This document shows, in pieces, positions 8,308 through 16,555 of a DNA stretch of 64,000 bases. Below the pieces are notes generated by a model. That model was not told the DNA's origin and ran no database searches. It saw only the letters and a list, made by a program, of their open reading frames with translations. The DNA is from JAAEKA01 sp049299095 (GTDB taxonomy: Bacteria > Chloroflexota > Anaerolineae > JAAEKA01). The stretch covers positions 198,097 through 262,096 of the forward strand of contig JBAQWV010000041.1 in NCBI GenBank assembly GCA_049299095.1, given 5' to 3'. A program made the translations under genes and the position numbers. The first letter of the stretch is position 1. Every line of letters begins with the position of its first letter.

Positions 8308-9285
8308 TTAGTTGAGACGCCAGCGCGGGAAGAACTCGCGCATATCACCCTGCACGGTGATTTCATAGGCTTCTCCTACCGGGTTGCCTCCCATATCAGC
8401 GGGAAAAACACGATACACGCCTTGCGCGCCGCTCGGAATTTCGGCCTTGCAATTATAGAGGAATTTGCTGGAAGCCTCAGGGCCACCGCCCCATTGAAGA
8501 TCACTTGAGCAGGCCACATCCGTGTTGCCAGGCCCTTGCACAATCAGTTTATAACCGCCCACACCGACCAAATCGGTCCGTTGCCGCAACATAGCATAGA
8601 AGGTAATCCAGGAATTGCTACTTGCACGCGCGAGGCCCAATTCAAGTTTCGTGAAGGGAAAAGCCGGCACCGGCGTAGCCGTCGGCGCGGGGGGTTGCGT
8701 GGGCACAGGCGTGGCCGCGGGTGCCGCCGGCTGCACTGGCTGTGCAGGCTGCACTGGGCGCGGGGTCGGCTGCACCACCACCACCGCAGGCGGGCGCGTG
8801 GGCACGGGAACAGCTGTCGGCAGGGCGGGAATGTTCTCCGCTACCGGCGCCAGCGCCAAGTCGCCGGTCACCTCTACCAGGCGTGCCACGATCCAGGCAT
8901 TCTGGTCGTTGACGCAACATACCTGATACCAGTCACCTGCCGGGTTGGTGGCAAGAATATCCAGCTCTGTGCCGGAAGCCACCTGCCCGATCTCGTCGTA
9001 AGCCGTACCGGGGCCAGAGCGGGCGTTTACCTGGCCGCTGCCACCGACTTTGGCTTTCGGCGCAGCCGGTGTGGGGGTATCCGTTGCTACGGGGGTGTTG
9101 GTGGGTACAGGCGTATCCGTGGGTACAGGGGTGTTGGTTGCCGCAGTCGTTGGCGTAAAGGTCGCGCGCATGGGGCGCGTGGGTGTCGGCTCCACGGTCG
9201 GCGTTGTCGCCGGGCCACAGGCCGTCAATGTTGCCGCCAAGATACTCAGGGCTGCGATCTGGCGCAGTGAGTGAAAACGATTCAT
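8308..9285 (-). CDS. lipoprotein with SH3b domain
   Basis: 325 residues from the ATG at 9285, which has AGGAGG 7 nt upstream. The N-terminus carries a lipoprotein signal with lipobox LTAC (Cys about 24). A Thr-Pro-rich stalk leads to an SH3b module (GQVNARSGPGTAYDEIGQV, then GTELDIL and DWYQVCCVNDQNAWI), a second Pro-rich linker and a C-terminal domain of about 100 residues with a Cys pair. SH3b domains usually bind cell-wall or surface glycans. The protein should be anchored outside the membrane by its acylated Cys. Its job is unknown. Confidence 0.75.
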   Translation of the reverse strand: MNRFHSLRQIAALSILAATLTACGPATTPTVEPTPTRPMRATFTPTTAATNTPVPTDTPVPTNTPVATDTPTPAAPKAKVGGSGQVNARSGPGTAYDEIGQVASGTELDILATNPAGDWYQVCCVNDQNAWIVARLVEVTGDLALAPVAENIPALPTAVPVPTRPPAVVVVQPTPRPVQPAQPVQPAAPAATPVPTQPPAPTATPVPAFPFTKLELGLARASSNSWITFYAMLRQRTDLVGVGGYKLIVQGPGNTDVACSSDLQWGGGPEASSKFLYNCKAEIPSGAQGVYRVFPADMGGNPVGEAYEITVQGDMREFFPRWRLN

Positions 9286-9320
9286 AAGTGGACCTCCTGA
9301 AGCGAGGACAGAAATTTTTC

Positions 9321-9359
9321 TTGCCGGAATAGGACCACCGGCAAGCGGCGCGCATTGTA
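9321..9359 (-). promoter_or_regulatory. extended -10 promoter and 5' stem-loop of the SH3b lipoprotein gene
   Basis: Minus strand TGCTACAAT, an extended -10 with TACAAT at 9359-9354, without a convincing -35. The transcript would begin near 9347 and open with a perfect 7-bp hairpin TTGCCGG/CCGGCAA (9321-9344) ahead of AGGAGG. Confidence 0.5.
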
Positions 9360-9423
9360 GCACAAGCCTATGCAATGGGCTATTTTACCTCTCCCCACCG
9401 ATTTCCCCGAATACGCTGCTAAC

Positions 9424-9444
9424 TTGACAATAAAACCTTGTCAA
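9424..9444. repeat. inverted repeat TTGACAA-N7-TTGTCAA
   Basis: Perfect 7-bp arms around a 7-nt spacer. The right arm doubles as the -35 box of the plus-strand promoter at 9438-9466, so a protein bound here could control that promoter. Confidence 0.5.
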
Positions 9445-9466
9445 AAGCGGGATAAGCAGGTACAAT
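9438..9466 (+). promoter_or_regulatory. plus-strand promoter pointing into rpmB antisense
   Basis: TTGTCA (9438-9443), 17-nt spacer, TACAAT (9461-9466). The next gene in this direction is asp23 at 9825, and between them lies rpmB on the other strand, so a transcript would be antisense to rpmB. Confidence 0.4.
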
Positions 9467-9477
9467 ACACGTCGCAC

Positions 9478-9503
9478 TAAAAAGCAAGAGCCGATAGCTC
9501 TTG
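9478..9503 (-). terminator. terminator of rpmB
   Basis: Minus-strand stem CAAGAGC/GCTCTTG with a 5-nt loop, followed by CTTTTTA, 15 nt after the rpmB stop. Confidence 0.75.
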
Positions 9504-9517
9504 GCTACCGGCTCCGC

Positions 9518-9700
9518 TTACTGGGTCTTGCTGAGGGTCTTGAGACACTTGGTGCACACCGCAACGCTTTGCAGCTTGCCATCCACCGTCAACCTGGCAC
9601 GCTGAATGTTGACATTCCAGCGGCGGTTCGTGTGACGCATCGAGTGGCTGACGTTGTGTCCAAACTGTGGTCCGCGACCGCAAATCTTGCACTTCGACAT
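9518..9700 (-). CDS. rpmB: 50S ribosomal protein L28
   Basis: 60 residues. It opens MSKCKICGRGPQFGHNVSHS and continues RRWNVNIQRARLTVDGK with a C-terminal CTKCLKTL; the paired CxxC motifs make it a zinc-binding form of L28. It is a component of the large ribosomal subunit. GAGGT lies 6 nt upstream of the ATG. It stands opposite the asp23-fakA genes, the order known from Bacillus (rpmB next to yloU-yloV), which supports the annotation of both sides. A long leader with a hairpin precedes it. Confidence 0.96.
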   Translation of the reverse strand: MSKCKICGRGPQFGHNVSHSMRHTNRRWNVNIQRARLTVDGKLQSVAVCTKCLKTLSKTQ

Positions 9701-9722
9701 AGTGATACCTCATTAGCAAATG

Positions 9723-9750
9723 AAAACCCCGAGGCGTTATGCTCCGGGGT
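9723..9750 (-). promoter_or_regulatory. attenuator-like hairpin in the rpmB leader
   Basis: On the minus strand ACCCCGGAG pairs with CTCGGGGT (one bulge) across a 9-nt loop and is followed directly by TTTTC, about 23 nt before the rpmB ATG. It has terminator form inside the leader, so it may attenuate rpmB, possibly in response to L28. That link is inference. Confidence 0.45.
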
Positions 9751-9767
9751 GTAATCCCGACTGAACG

Positions 9768-9789
9768 GTAGCTATTCTAGCATAGCTAC
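9768..9789. promoter_or_regulatory. palindrome over the rpmB extended -10 box
   Basis: Perfect 8-bp inverted repeat GTAGCTAT-N6-ATAGCTAC. On the minus strand its centre contains TGCTAGAAT, an extended -10 box that would start the rpmB transcript near 9767. A dimeric regulator here would block rpmB and could affect asp23 on the other side. Confidence 0.45.
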
Positions 9790-9824
9790 TGTCAAACTGC
9801 AAACTGAAGCGTGGACAACGCACA

Positions 9825-10196
9825 ATGACTGTACGCGACGATCAATTTGGCCGAATCAAAGTTTCCCAAACAGCCATCGCCTCTCTGGTAGCTGAAGCTG
9901 TCAAAGAAAGCTATGGCGTCGTTGGCATGAGCAGCCGCAACCGGTTCGACGAGTTGGCCGGCTCCTTGCAACGCGGCAACCGCCGGGGGGTTGAAATCAG
10001 CCAGGGCGCCAACGGCATCGTGGTGGACATTTATGTCATTGTGGAGTACGGCATTCGCATCAGCGAAGTAGCCACCGGCGTTATGCGCCGCGTTTACTTC
10101 ACCCTCACCGAGGCAGCGGGACTTCCTGTCCATGCCGTGAACGTGCATGTGCAGGGGCTGCGCGTCAGCGATTCCAGCACCTCCCAGCCCGGCTAG
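9825..10196 (+). CDS. Asp23/Gls24 family protein (YloU-like), copy 1
   Basis: 123 residues with the Asp23 pattern: GRIKVSQTAIASLVAEAVKESYGVVG near the start, a charged loop, GIVVDIYVIVEYGIRISEVA and a final VNVHVQGL strand. Asp23 proteins are membrane-associated envelope-stress proteins in Gram-positives. In many bacteria one copy sits before the fatty-acid kinase gene fakA, exactly as here, 35 nt away. A second, divergent copy lies at 19242. No transmembrane helix is present, so membrane association would need a partner. Confidence 0.9.
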   Translation: MTVRDDQFGRIKVSQTAIASLVAEAVKESYGVVGMSSRNRFDELAGSLQRGNRRGVEISQGANGIVVDIYVIVEYGIRISEVATGVMRRVYFTLTEAAGLPVHAVNVHVQGLRVSDSSTSQPG

Positions 10197-10231
10197 CTCA
10201 GCCGGCCATCCTTCCCCGATGAGACGAAGCA

Positions 10232-11971
10232 TTGACCAGCAACGCATCCCTTCGATCTAATACCACGCGCGCGCAAACCGCTCCTTCTGCCCAGGCCAAC
10301 GGGCATCGGCAGCAAATCAACGGCGGCGATCTGAAAACCATGATCGCCGCTGCTTACGCATGGCTGGAACGCCATAAGGAAGCTGTCAACGCGCTCAATG
10401 TCTTTCCTGTGCCCGATGGCGACACCGGCACCAATATGTACCTGACCATGCGCGCGGCCTGGCGGGAAATTGACGAAAGCGAAGAACAAGACGCGGGTCG
10501 CATGGCCCAGGCTGTTGCGCAGGGCGCTCTGATGGGCGCGCGCGGCAATTCCGGCGTCATCCTGTCGCAGATTTTACGCGGCATCTCTCATGCCTTTCGG
10601 CAAAAAGCCAATATCAGCGCCCAGGATTTCGCGCGCGCGCTGCGTCAGGGGTCTGACACCGCGTACAAGGGCGTGGTCAAGCCGGTGGAAGGCACGATTC
10701 TGACCGTGATTCGTCAGTCGGCTGACGCTGCACAACGGGCTGCGTCGCTGGAGAACGACTTCGATTTCGTCCTCAGCCACACCGTGCAAGCCGCAGGCGA
10801 GGCAGTCGAGCAAACCCCCAAGCTGCTGCCGGTGCTGGCCAAGGCGGGCGTTGTCGATTCGGGTGGCAAGGGCCTGTTTTATATTCTGGAAGGCATGTAC
10901 CGCGGCCTGCGCGGCGAAGCTACTGCGCAACCGACGGAAGCAGCGGCCGTTCCGGCAGCCGAAAAAGCCGCCGTCATTGATCCGCATAACCTGCCACCTG
11001 TGCGTTACGGCTTTGATGTCCAGTTCCTAGTCTGGGGCGTAGACCTTGATGTGAACGCGATCCGCCGCTGGATGATCGAAAACGGTGATTTCGCGCTGGT
11101 CGAAGGCAGCTCAACGCTGGTCAAAGTACATGTCCATGTGTTCGACCCCAGCCGCCCGCTGGCCTATGGCTTGCAGCAAGGCTTCCTGACCGATCTGGTG
11201 GTCGAAAATATGGACGCAATGGCGGCCGCGGGCATGGTTCCCGAAGATGTCAAGGACGAGTTGAGCACCGCACCCAGCGACTTGCTGGCGGCAAGCGAAG
11301 ACCTGGGCCACATCGGCGTCGTGGCTGTCTCTCCTGGCGCAGGCTTGAGCGAGGTTTTCGAAAGCCTCGGTGTTGGCAGCGTGGTCGCGGGCGGCCAAAC
11401 CATGAACCCCAGCATCCAGGAACTGCTGGATGCCATCGAAGCGCTGCCCAACGAAGAAGTGATCGTCCTGCCCAACAACAGCAACGTCCTGATGGCCGCG
11501 CAAAGCGCCGCGCAGGAAGCGACCCGCCGCGGCAAGCGCGCGGCTGTCGTGCCTAGCCGCACCGCACCACAGGGCATCAGCGCGCTGCTGGCGTTCAATA
11601 TGCAGGCCGATCTGGAGCAAAACACCGCACTGATGACCGCCGCGCTGGCGAACATTAACACGGGCGAGGTCACAGTGGCTGTACGCGACGCGGAAATTGA
11701 TGGCCTGGCCGTGCAAGTCGGTGACGTAATCGGTCTGTTGAACGACACCCTGACCAGCCGCGGTGCCACTGATGAAGCTGTAGTCTTCGACCTGCTGGAG
11801 CAAATGCGCGCCAGCGATGTCGAAATTATCACCGTATACTACGGCGATGCAGTTGACGCGGATACCGCGCGGCAACTGGGCGAACGCATAATGGCGACCT
11901 ATCCTGATCAGGAAATCGAGGTCGTAGCGGGCGGTCAACCCCATTATCATTACATTCTTTCGGCGGAATAG
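10232..11971 (+). CDS. fakA: fatty acid kinase catalytic subunit FakA-like (DhaL/DAK2 domain)
   Basis: 579 residues. After a short disordered N-terminus comes the DhaL nucleotide-binding domain with the signature NVFPVPDGDTGTNM and GARGNSGVILSQILRG, then a middle domain and a C-terminal DegV-like region, as in Staphylococcus FakA (about 550 residues). FakA phosphorylates fatty acids bound to a DegV-family FakB, feeding exogenous acyl chains into phospholipids. The next gene encodes a DegV protein, so a complete FakAB pair is encoded. The likely start is the TTG at 10232, weakly supported by a purine-rich stretch. Confidence 0.9.
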   Translation: MTSNASLRSNTTRAQTAPSAQANGHRQQINGGDLKTMIAAAYAWLERHKEAVNALNVFPVPDGDTGTNMYLTMRAAWREIDESEEQDAGRMAQAVAQGALMGARGNSGVILSQILRGISHAFRQKANISAQDFARALRQGSDTAYKGVVKPVEGTILTVIRQSADAAQRAASLENDFDFVLSHTVQAAGEAVEQTPKLLPVLAKAGVVDSGGKGLFYILEGMYRGLRGEATAQPTEAAAVPAAEKAAVIDPHNLPPVRYGFDVQFLVWGVDLDVNAIRRWMIENGDFALVEGSSTLVKVHVHVFDPSRPLAYGLQQGFLTDLVVENMDAMAAAGMVPEDVKDELSTAPSDLLAASEDLGHIGVVAVSPGAGLSEVFESLGVGSVVAGGQTMNPSIQELLDAIEALPNEEVIVLPNNSNVLMAAQSAAQEATRRGKRAAVVPSRTAPQGISALLAFNMQADLEQNTALMTAALANINTGEVTVAVRDAEIDGLAVQVGDVIGLLNDTLTSRGATDEAVVFDLLEQMRASDVEIITVYYGDAVDADTARQLGERIMATYPDQEIEVVAGGQPHYHYILSAE

Positions 11972-11989
11972 CCGCCACAGGAGCCTTGC

Positions 11990-12841
11990 GTGAATCGTGT
12001 TGCGGTTGTTACCGATAGCAATGCTTTTATCTCGCCTCGTTTGGCTGAAAAGCTAAATATCCACATCCTCCCCCATACCATCTACCTGCCTCAGGGCGCG
12101 TTTCAGGAAGGGGTGGATTTATCGCCTGCGGACTATTTCCGTTTGGTCAAAGAAGCACGCGGTGATTTCATGCCGCGCGCCAGCGGACCGTCCATTGAAA
12201 GTTTCGCCGACCTGTACGGGCGTCTGCACCGACAAAACGATCAGATTTTGTCGGTACACATGTCCAGCCATCTTAGCAACACAGTTGAAAACGCCCGCGC
12301 GGCACGCCAGATGTACCTGGGCCGCTCCACCATCGAGATCATTGACAGCCTGTCCGCCACGGTCGGCCTGGGCTATCTGGTACAAACGGCCGCGGTGGCG
12401 GCCAGTGCCGGACGCAGCCTGGATGACTGCATTCGCCTTGTGCGCGGGCTGATGCCGCACATCTACCTGTTTTTTCTCGTCAAGCACCTGCCCTATCTGG
12501 AGCGCGAAAAACGCATCAGCCCCGCGCAGTCTATCCTCGGCAGCATGTTGAACATCCTGCCGCTGCTGCAAATCGAGGATGGCGAGATCATTCCGCTGGA
12601 AAAGGTGCGCAACGCCCAGCAAGGCGTAGACAAGCTGTTCGACTATGTATCGGAATTCGGCAGCTTGCAGCGGGCCACCGTGCTGCAAAACGGCTTTGTC
12701 AAAGAACAGCAGGCTTTGCTGGAACGGCTCGAACTGGCCTATCCGGGCCAAACCTTCAACCAATTGAGTTATAATCCGTCGCTGGCAGTCCACCTTGGCC
12801 CCGATGCAATGGGGGTTGTGGTGATGGAAGCTGTCAGCTAG
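11990..12841 (+). CDS. DegV family protein, putative fatty-acid-binding FakB subunit
   Basis: 283 residues. It starts VAVVTDSNAFISPRLAEKLNIHILPHTIYL, the DegV N-terminal strand with its TDS turn, followed by SGPSIESFADLY and the conserved VHMSSHLSNTVENA and IEIIDS motifs; these Ser/Thr residues bind the fatty acid carboxylate. The GTG at 11990 has AGGAG 6 nt upstream. It lies 18 nt after fakA and 10 nt before recG, so it is probably cotranscribed. Role inferred: present a fatty acid to FakA for phosphorylation. Confidence 0.88.
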   Translation: MNRVAVVTDSNAFISPRLAEKLNIHILPHTIYLPQGAFQEGVDLSPADYFRLVKEARGDFMPRASGPSIESFADLYGRLHRQNDQILSVHMSSHLSNTVENARAARQMYLGRSTIEIIDSLSATVGLGYLVQTAAVAASAGRSLDDCIRLVRGLMPHIYLFFLVKHLPYLEREKRISPAQSILGSMLNILPLLQIEDGEIIPLEKVRNAQQGVDKLFDYVSEFGSLQRATVLQNGFVKEQQALLERLELAYPGQTFNQLSYNPSLAVHLGPDAMGVVVMEAVS

Positions 12842-12851
12842 GGAGCTTTTC

Positions 12852-15452
12852 GTGAACAACGCGATTGAACGCTTGAAAAAGATTTTGAAGCTGGAACAGC
12901 AGCAAGGTTGCCGCAACAAAGCGGTGATTGGTGGTTTGGGGCGCTTGTCAGAACGCTGGCAACTGGACGCGTCCAAAGAAAGCACGCTCACCGGCCAGCA
13001 AGAGCTGGTTGATCAGATAGTCGTGCTGCTGAACCGCTATAACGGGCTGGACAGCACCACCGCGCGCAAAGACACCCTCGACCAGATCGCCGCGCTGGTG
13101 GCCCAGTGGGATCACCCGCCTGCGCCCCGCCCCGCGCCGCAAGAAACGCCCGTGCCCGCGCCGGTGGCGAAGCCAGTGGCACCGGCTGTAGTGACACAAA
13201 AACCAGCACCCTCCCCTGCGCCAGCACAAACGCCAAAGCCAGCGCCGGCCCCTGCGCCCAAGCGTCCAACCCCGCCCGCGCCCAAGCCGGCACCGCGCCC
13301 CCCCACGCCAGCCATCGCATACGGCCCGGCCTATGCCAATGTGCGCCCCACGCCCGTGGGGTCTGCCAGCCTGAACGCCTCGCTCAATCGCCTGCAAGGG
13401 ATCGGCACCGGTTACATGGAAAAGCTGGGCAAGATGAATGTCCGCACCGTGGGCGATCTGTTGTGGCTGCTGCCGCGCCGCTATGATGATTACCGCAACC
13501 TCAAGCAGATTTACCAACTGCGCGATGGCGAAACAGTGACGATTCTGGCGAACCTTTGGGACTTGAAAACCAAACGCCTGCCGGGCCGCGGGGCCACCCT
13601 CGTTTCGGGCGTCCTGGGCGATTCCACGGCCACGCTGGAAGTGACCTGGTTCAGCCCCTTTGTTGCCAAACAACTGCGCACCGGCCAGTCGTATGTGTTC
13701 AGCGGCAAGGTACAAAGCTACCGCGGTCGCCTGCAAATGAACAACCCTGAGTTCGAAGAACCGGATGCCGAATTGCTGCACACCGGTCGTCTGGTGCCGG
13801 TCTACCCGCTGACCAAAGGCATTACCGCCCGCTGGATGCGCAACCTGCAAAAGCGCGTGGTAGACGAATGGGGCAAGCGCGTCCACGATTATCTACCGGA
13901 AAGCGTGCGCCAAAGCGCCGGGCTGCTGACCCTGAGCGAGGCGCTGGATCAGGTGCATTTTCCCGACGACAATGAAATGCTCCAGGCCGCGCGCCGTCGG
14001 CTGGCCTTCGACGAGCTATTTATGATCCAAATCGGCGTATTGCGCCAGCGCGCCGAGTACCGTGCGCTGCCCACGCAGCGGTTTCCACTGGACGCGGCCG
14101 CGCAGGCGGCCTTCGCAGGGGCGCTGCCCTTCCAGTTCACCGGCGCACAAACGCGCGCCACCGCTGATATTTTGCAGGACATGGCAGGCGACCGCCCAAT
14201 GAGCCGCCTCGTACAGGGCGATGTGGGATCGGGCAAGACCGCCGTGGCCGCCAACGCCATGTGGGCCGTGGCAAACAACGGCGCACAAAGCGCGCTGATG
14301 GCCCCGACCGAAATCCTGGCCGAACAGCATTTCCGCGGCTTGAGCCGCCTGTTTACCGGGCTGGAGGTGCAAGGCCGCCCCGTGCGCGTTGGTCTGCTCA
14401 CCGGCAACGTCAAAGGGCAAGAGCGCGCGGCCATGCTCAGCGGGCTGGCCGCCGGCGAAGTGGACATCGCGGTGGGAACCCATGCGCTGATTCAGGACAA
14501 CGTGGCCTTTCACAACCTCGGCTTGGCGATCATTGACGAGCAGCACCGCTTTGGCGTGCGCCAGCGCGCAGTGCTGCACGAGCAGGCGATTGCAGAAGCG
14601 GGCCAGCCGGAAGACCCCGCGCCGCATCTGCTCGTGATGACCGCCACGCCAATCCCACGCACCCTGTCGTTGACGATCTTCGGCGATCTGGACGCATCGG
14701 TGATTGACGAGATGCCACCGGGCCGCCAGCCGATCAAGACGCGCTGGATGCTACCCACCGAACGCGAGCGCGCCTACAGCTTCATCCGCCGCCAGGTGGA
14801 AACCGGACGGCAGGCGTTCATCATCTACCCGCTGGTGGAAGAATCGGAGAGCCTGAGCGCCAAAGCCGCCGTGCCAGAGTTTGAACACCTCTCGCGCGCG
14901 GTATTCCCGCAGTTCAAGCTGGGCCTGCTGCATGGCCGCATGAAAAGCGCGGAAAAGGACGCGGTGATGCAGGCAATGCAGCGCGGCGACATTGATATTC
15001 TGGTGGCGACTTCGGTGATCGAAGTAGGTATTGATATTCCCAACGCCACAGTGATTTTGATCGAAGACGCGGAACGCTTCGGCCTGGCGCAGTTACACCA
15101 GTTCCGCGGGCGCGTAGGCCGCGGCCAGCACGCATCGTACTGCATCCTGATCTCGGAGGCGAGCACGCCGCACGCGGCCGAGCGTCTGCACGCGCTGGAA
15201 CAATCGCAGGATGGCTTTGCACTGGCCGAGAAGGACTTGCAATTGCGCGGCCCCGGCGATTTCTTTGGCACCCGCCAGAGTGGCCTGCCCGATCTGAAAT
15301 TGGCGCAATTGAGCGACCTGCGCACGCTGGAGCAGGCGCGCACAGAAGCGGCCCGCCTACTGGCGGAAGACCCCGACCTGTCGCGACCCGAACATATTGC
15401 ACTGGGCCGCAAAGCGCGCCAATTCTGGCGCGGCGACGGAGATGTGAGCTAA
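12852..15452 (+). CDS. recG: ATP-dependent DNA helicase RecG
   Basis: 866 residues, longer than the usual ~690 because of an N-terminal helical extension (about 1-80) and a Pro/Ala-rich linker (about 85-155) before the wedge domain. The wedge/OB region (VGDLLWLLPRRYDDYRN) is followed by helicase motifs: Walker A QGDVGSGKTAVA, Walker B IIDEQHRFG, motif III TATPIPRTL and motif VI QFRGRVGRG. RecG remodels stalled replication forks and Holliday junctions. Start GTG 12852, after GGGAGC. Its stop overlaps the coaD start by one base. The extension resembles those of other deep-branching RecG proteins. Confidence 0.95.
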   Translation: MNNAIERLKKILKLEQQQGCRNKAVIGGLGRLSERWQLDASKESTLTGQQELVDQIVVLLNRYNGLDSTTARKDTLDQIAALVAQWDHPPAPRPAPQETPVPAPVAKPVAPAVVTQKPAPSPAPAQTPKPAPAPAPKRPTPPAPKPAPRPPTPAIAYGPAYANVRPTPVGSASLNASLNRLQGIGTGYMEKLGKMNVRTVGDLLWLLPRRYDDYRNLKQIYQLRDGETVTILANLWDLKTKRLPGRGATLVSGVLGDSTATLEVTWFSPFVAKQLRTGQSYVFSGKVQSYRGRLQMNNPEFEEPDAELLHTGRLVPVYPLTKGITARWMRNLQKRVVDEWGKRVHDYLPESVRQSAGLLTLSEALDQVHFPDDNEMLQAARRRLAFDELFMIQIGVLRQRAEYRALPTQRFPLDAAAQAAFAGALPFQFTGAQTRATADILQDMAGDRPMSRLVQGDVGSGKTAVAANAMWAVANNGAQSALMAPTEILAEQHFRGLSRLFTGLEVQGRPVRVGLLTGNVKGQERAAMLSGLAAGEVDIAVGTHALIQDNVAFHNLGLAIIDEQHRFGVRQRAVLHEQAIAEAGQPEDPAPHLLVMTATPIPRTLSLTIFGDLDASVIDEMPPGRQPIKTRWMLPTERERAYSFIRRQVETGRQAFIIYPLVEESESLSAKAAVPEFEHLSRAVFPQFKLGLLHGRMKSAEKDAVMQAMQRGDIDILVATSVIEVGIDIPNATVILIEDAERFGLAQLHQFRGRVGRGQHASYCILISEASTPHAAERLHALEQSQDGFALAEKDLQLRGPGDFFGTRQSGLPDLKLAQLSDLRTLEQARTEAARLLAEDPDLSRPEHIALGRKARQFWRGDGDVS

Positions 15453-15943
15453 TGACGACTGCTTTGTATCCTGGCTCGTTTGATCCGATTCACAACGGCC
15501 ATATTGACATTGCCCAGCGCGCAGCACAGCTTTTCGACCGCGTGGTGGTGGCGATCTACGACAACCCGTCCAGCAAGCGGCTGCTGTTCAGCACCGAGCA
15601 GCGCGTCGCTCTGGCGCAAAACGTGCTGGGGCATCTGCCCGCGGTCGAGGTGATCCCCTACTTCGGCCTGACCGTAGACATTGCCCGCCGCGTTGGCGCG
15701 ACCGCAATTGTGCGCGGCCTGCGCGCCAGCTCCGATTATGAATATGAAGCGCAGTTGGCCCACGCCAACAAGGCGTTGGCTCCCGAAGTTGACGCCGTCA
15801 TGTTGTTGACCAGCTTGCACTATGCTTATTTGAGTGCAACGATTTTAAAAGAAGTGGCGACGCTGCATGGTGACATCAGCCAGTGGGCGCCGCCCGTGGT
15901 GCAGGAAGCGCTACGAACGCGCCTAGCAGCAAATCAGCGTTGA
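15452..15943 (+). CDS. coaD: phosphopantetheine adenylyltransferase
   Basis: 163 residues. The nucleotidyltransferase motif YPGSFDPIHNGHIDI is at the start and the ISxTxxKE-type signature is seen as LSATILKEVATLHGD near the end. The enzyme forms dephospho-CoA from 4'-phosphopantetheine and ATP, the fourth step of CoA synthesis. Its ATG shares one base with the recG stop (TAATG), so translation is coupled. Length is normal. Confidence 0.96.
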   Translation: MTTALYPGSFDPIHNGHIDIAQRAAQLFDRVVVAIYDNPSSKRLLFSTEQRVALAQNVLGHLPAVEVIPYFGLTVDIARRVGATAIVRGLRASSDYEYEAQLAHANKALAPEVDAVMLLTSLHYAYLSATILKEVATLHGDISQWAPPVVQEALRTRLAANQR

Positions 15944-15963
15944 CCTGCATTCCAAACAGTGCT

Positions 15964-15985
15964 ATGCCGAGGTTTCCGTCGGCAT
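15964..15985 (+). promoter_or_regulatory. hairpin covering the start codon of the coiled-coil gene
   Basis: ATGCCGA pairs perfectly with TCGGCAT across an 8-nt loop. The 3' arm ends with the first two bases of the ATG at 15984, and the purine-rich AGG is in the loop. This may limit initiation. Confidence 0.35.
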
Positions 15986-16442
15986 GGAGGGTAAGATCAT
16001 AGAACTTCAGCAACTCATCAACCAATTGGAAAGTGTTGTAAACCAGGCTAAGCGCGTGCCGCTGTCCCAAAGCATTATTGTGGACGAAGAATCATTACGC
16101 CGTGTCATTGATCAGATGCGCGTCTCCGTGCCCGACATCATCAAACAGGCCGAGCGCACGCTGGGCGAACGCGACCGCATCATCGCGCAGGCCAACGAAG
16201 AGGCTGCGCGCATCGTGCAGATGGGGCGCGAGCAAGCCACTGACATGATTGAGCATCACGAGCTGGTGGAAGATGCCCGCCGCCGCGCCAACGACATTCT
16301 CGTAGGCGCAGATCAGGAAACCGCGGGGATGCGCGCCGAAGCTGACCGCTACGCGCTGAATTCACTGCTTAGCCTGGCCGAGCAATTGACCCGCCTTGAG
16401 CGGGAAGTACAGAACGGCATCAGCTCGCTTCAAGGCAATTAA
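15984..16442 (+). CDS. coiled-coil protein of unknown function
   Basis: 152 residues, almost entirely helical with heptad spacing: IIELQQLINQLESVV, then VPDIIKQAERTLGERDRIIAQANEEAARIV and LLSLAEQLTRLEREVQNGI. It resembles ATP-synthase-b-like or DivIVA-like coiled coils of small size but has no transmembrane helix and no recognised motif. It lies 40 nt after coaD and before a strong promoter, so it ends the recG-coaD transcript. Position beside coaD and DUF177 suggests a lineage-conserved housekeeping role. I cannot name it. Confidence 0.7.
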   Translation: MEGKIIELQQLINQLESVVNQAKRVPLSQSIIVDEESLRRVIDQMRVSVPDIIKQAERTLGERDRIIAQANEEAARIVQMGREQATDMIEHHELVEDARRRANDILVGADQETAGMRAEADRYALNSLLSLAEQLTRLEREVQNGISSLQGN

Positions 16443-16468
16443 CCGACCAATTTCCTGACCCTGCCAGT

Positions 16469-16497
16469 TTGACAGACACCTAACGCTGGCCTATAAT
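16469..16497 (+). promoter_or_regulatory. consensus sigma70 promoter before DUF177-rpmF
   Basis: TTGACA (16469-16474), 17-nt spacer, TATAAT (16492-16497): a full match to the vegetative consensus. Predicted start is near 16504, giving a leader of about 50 nt before the ATG at 16556. Confidence 0.85.
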
Positions 16498-16555
16498 TCG
16501 TGGTCTGGCGCGCTCGCGCATGTTTGTTATGCGTAGCGTTGGCCTGCCGTGATCT

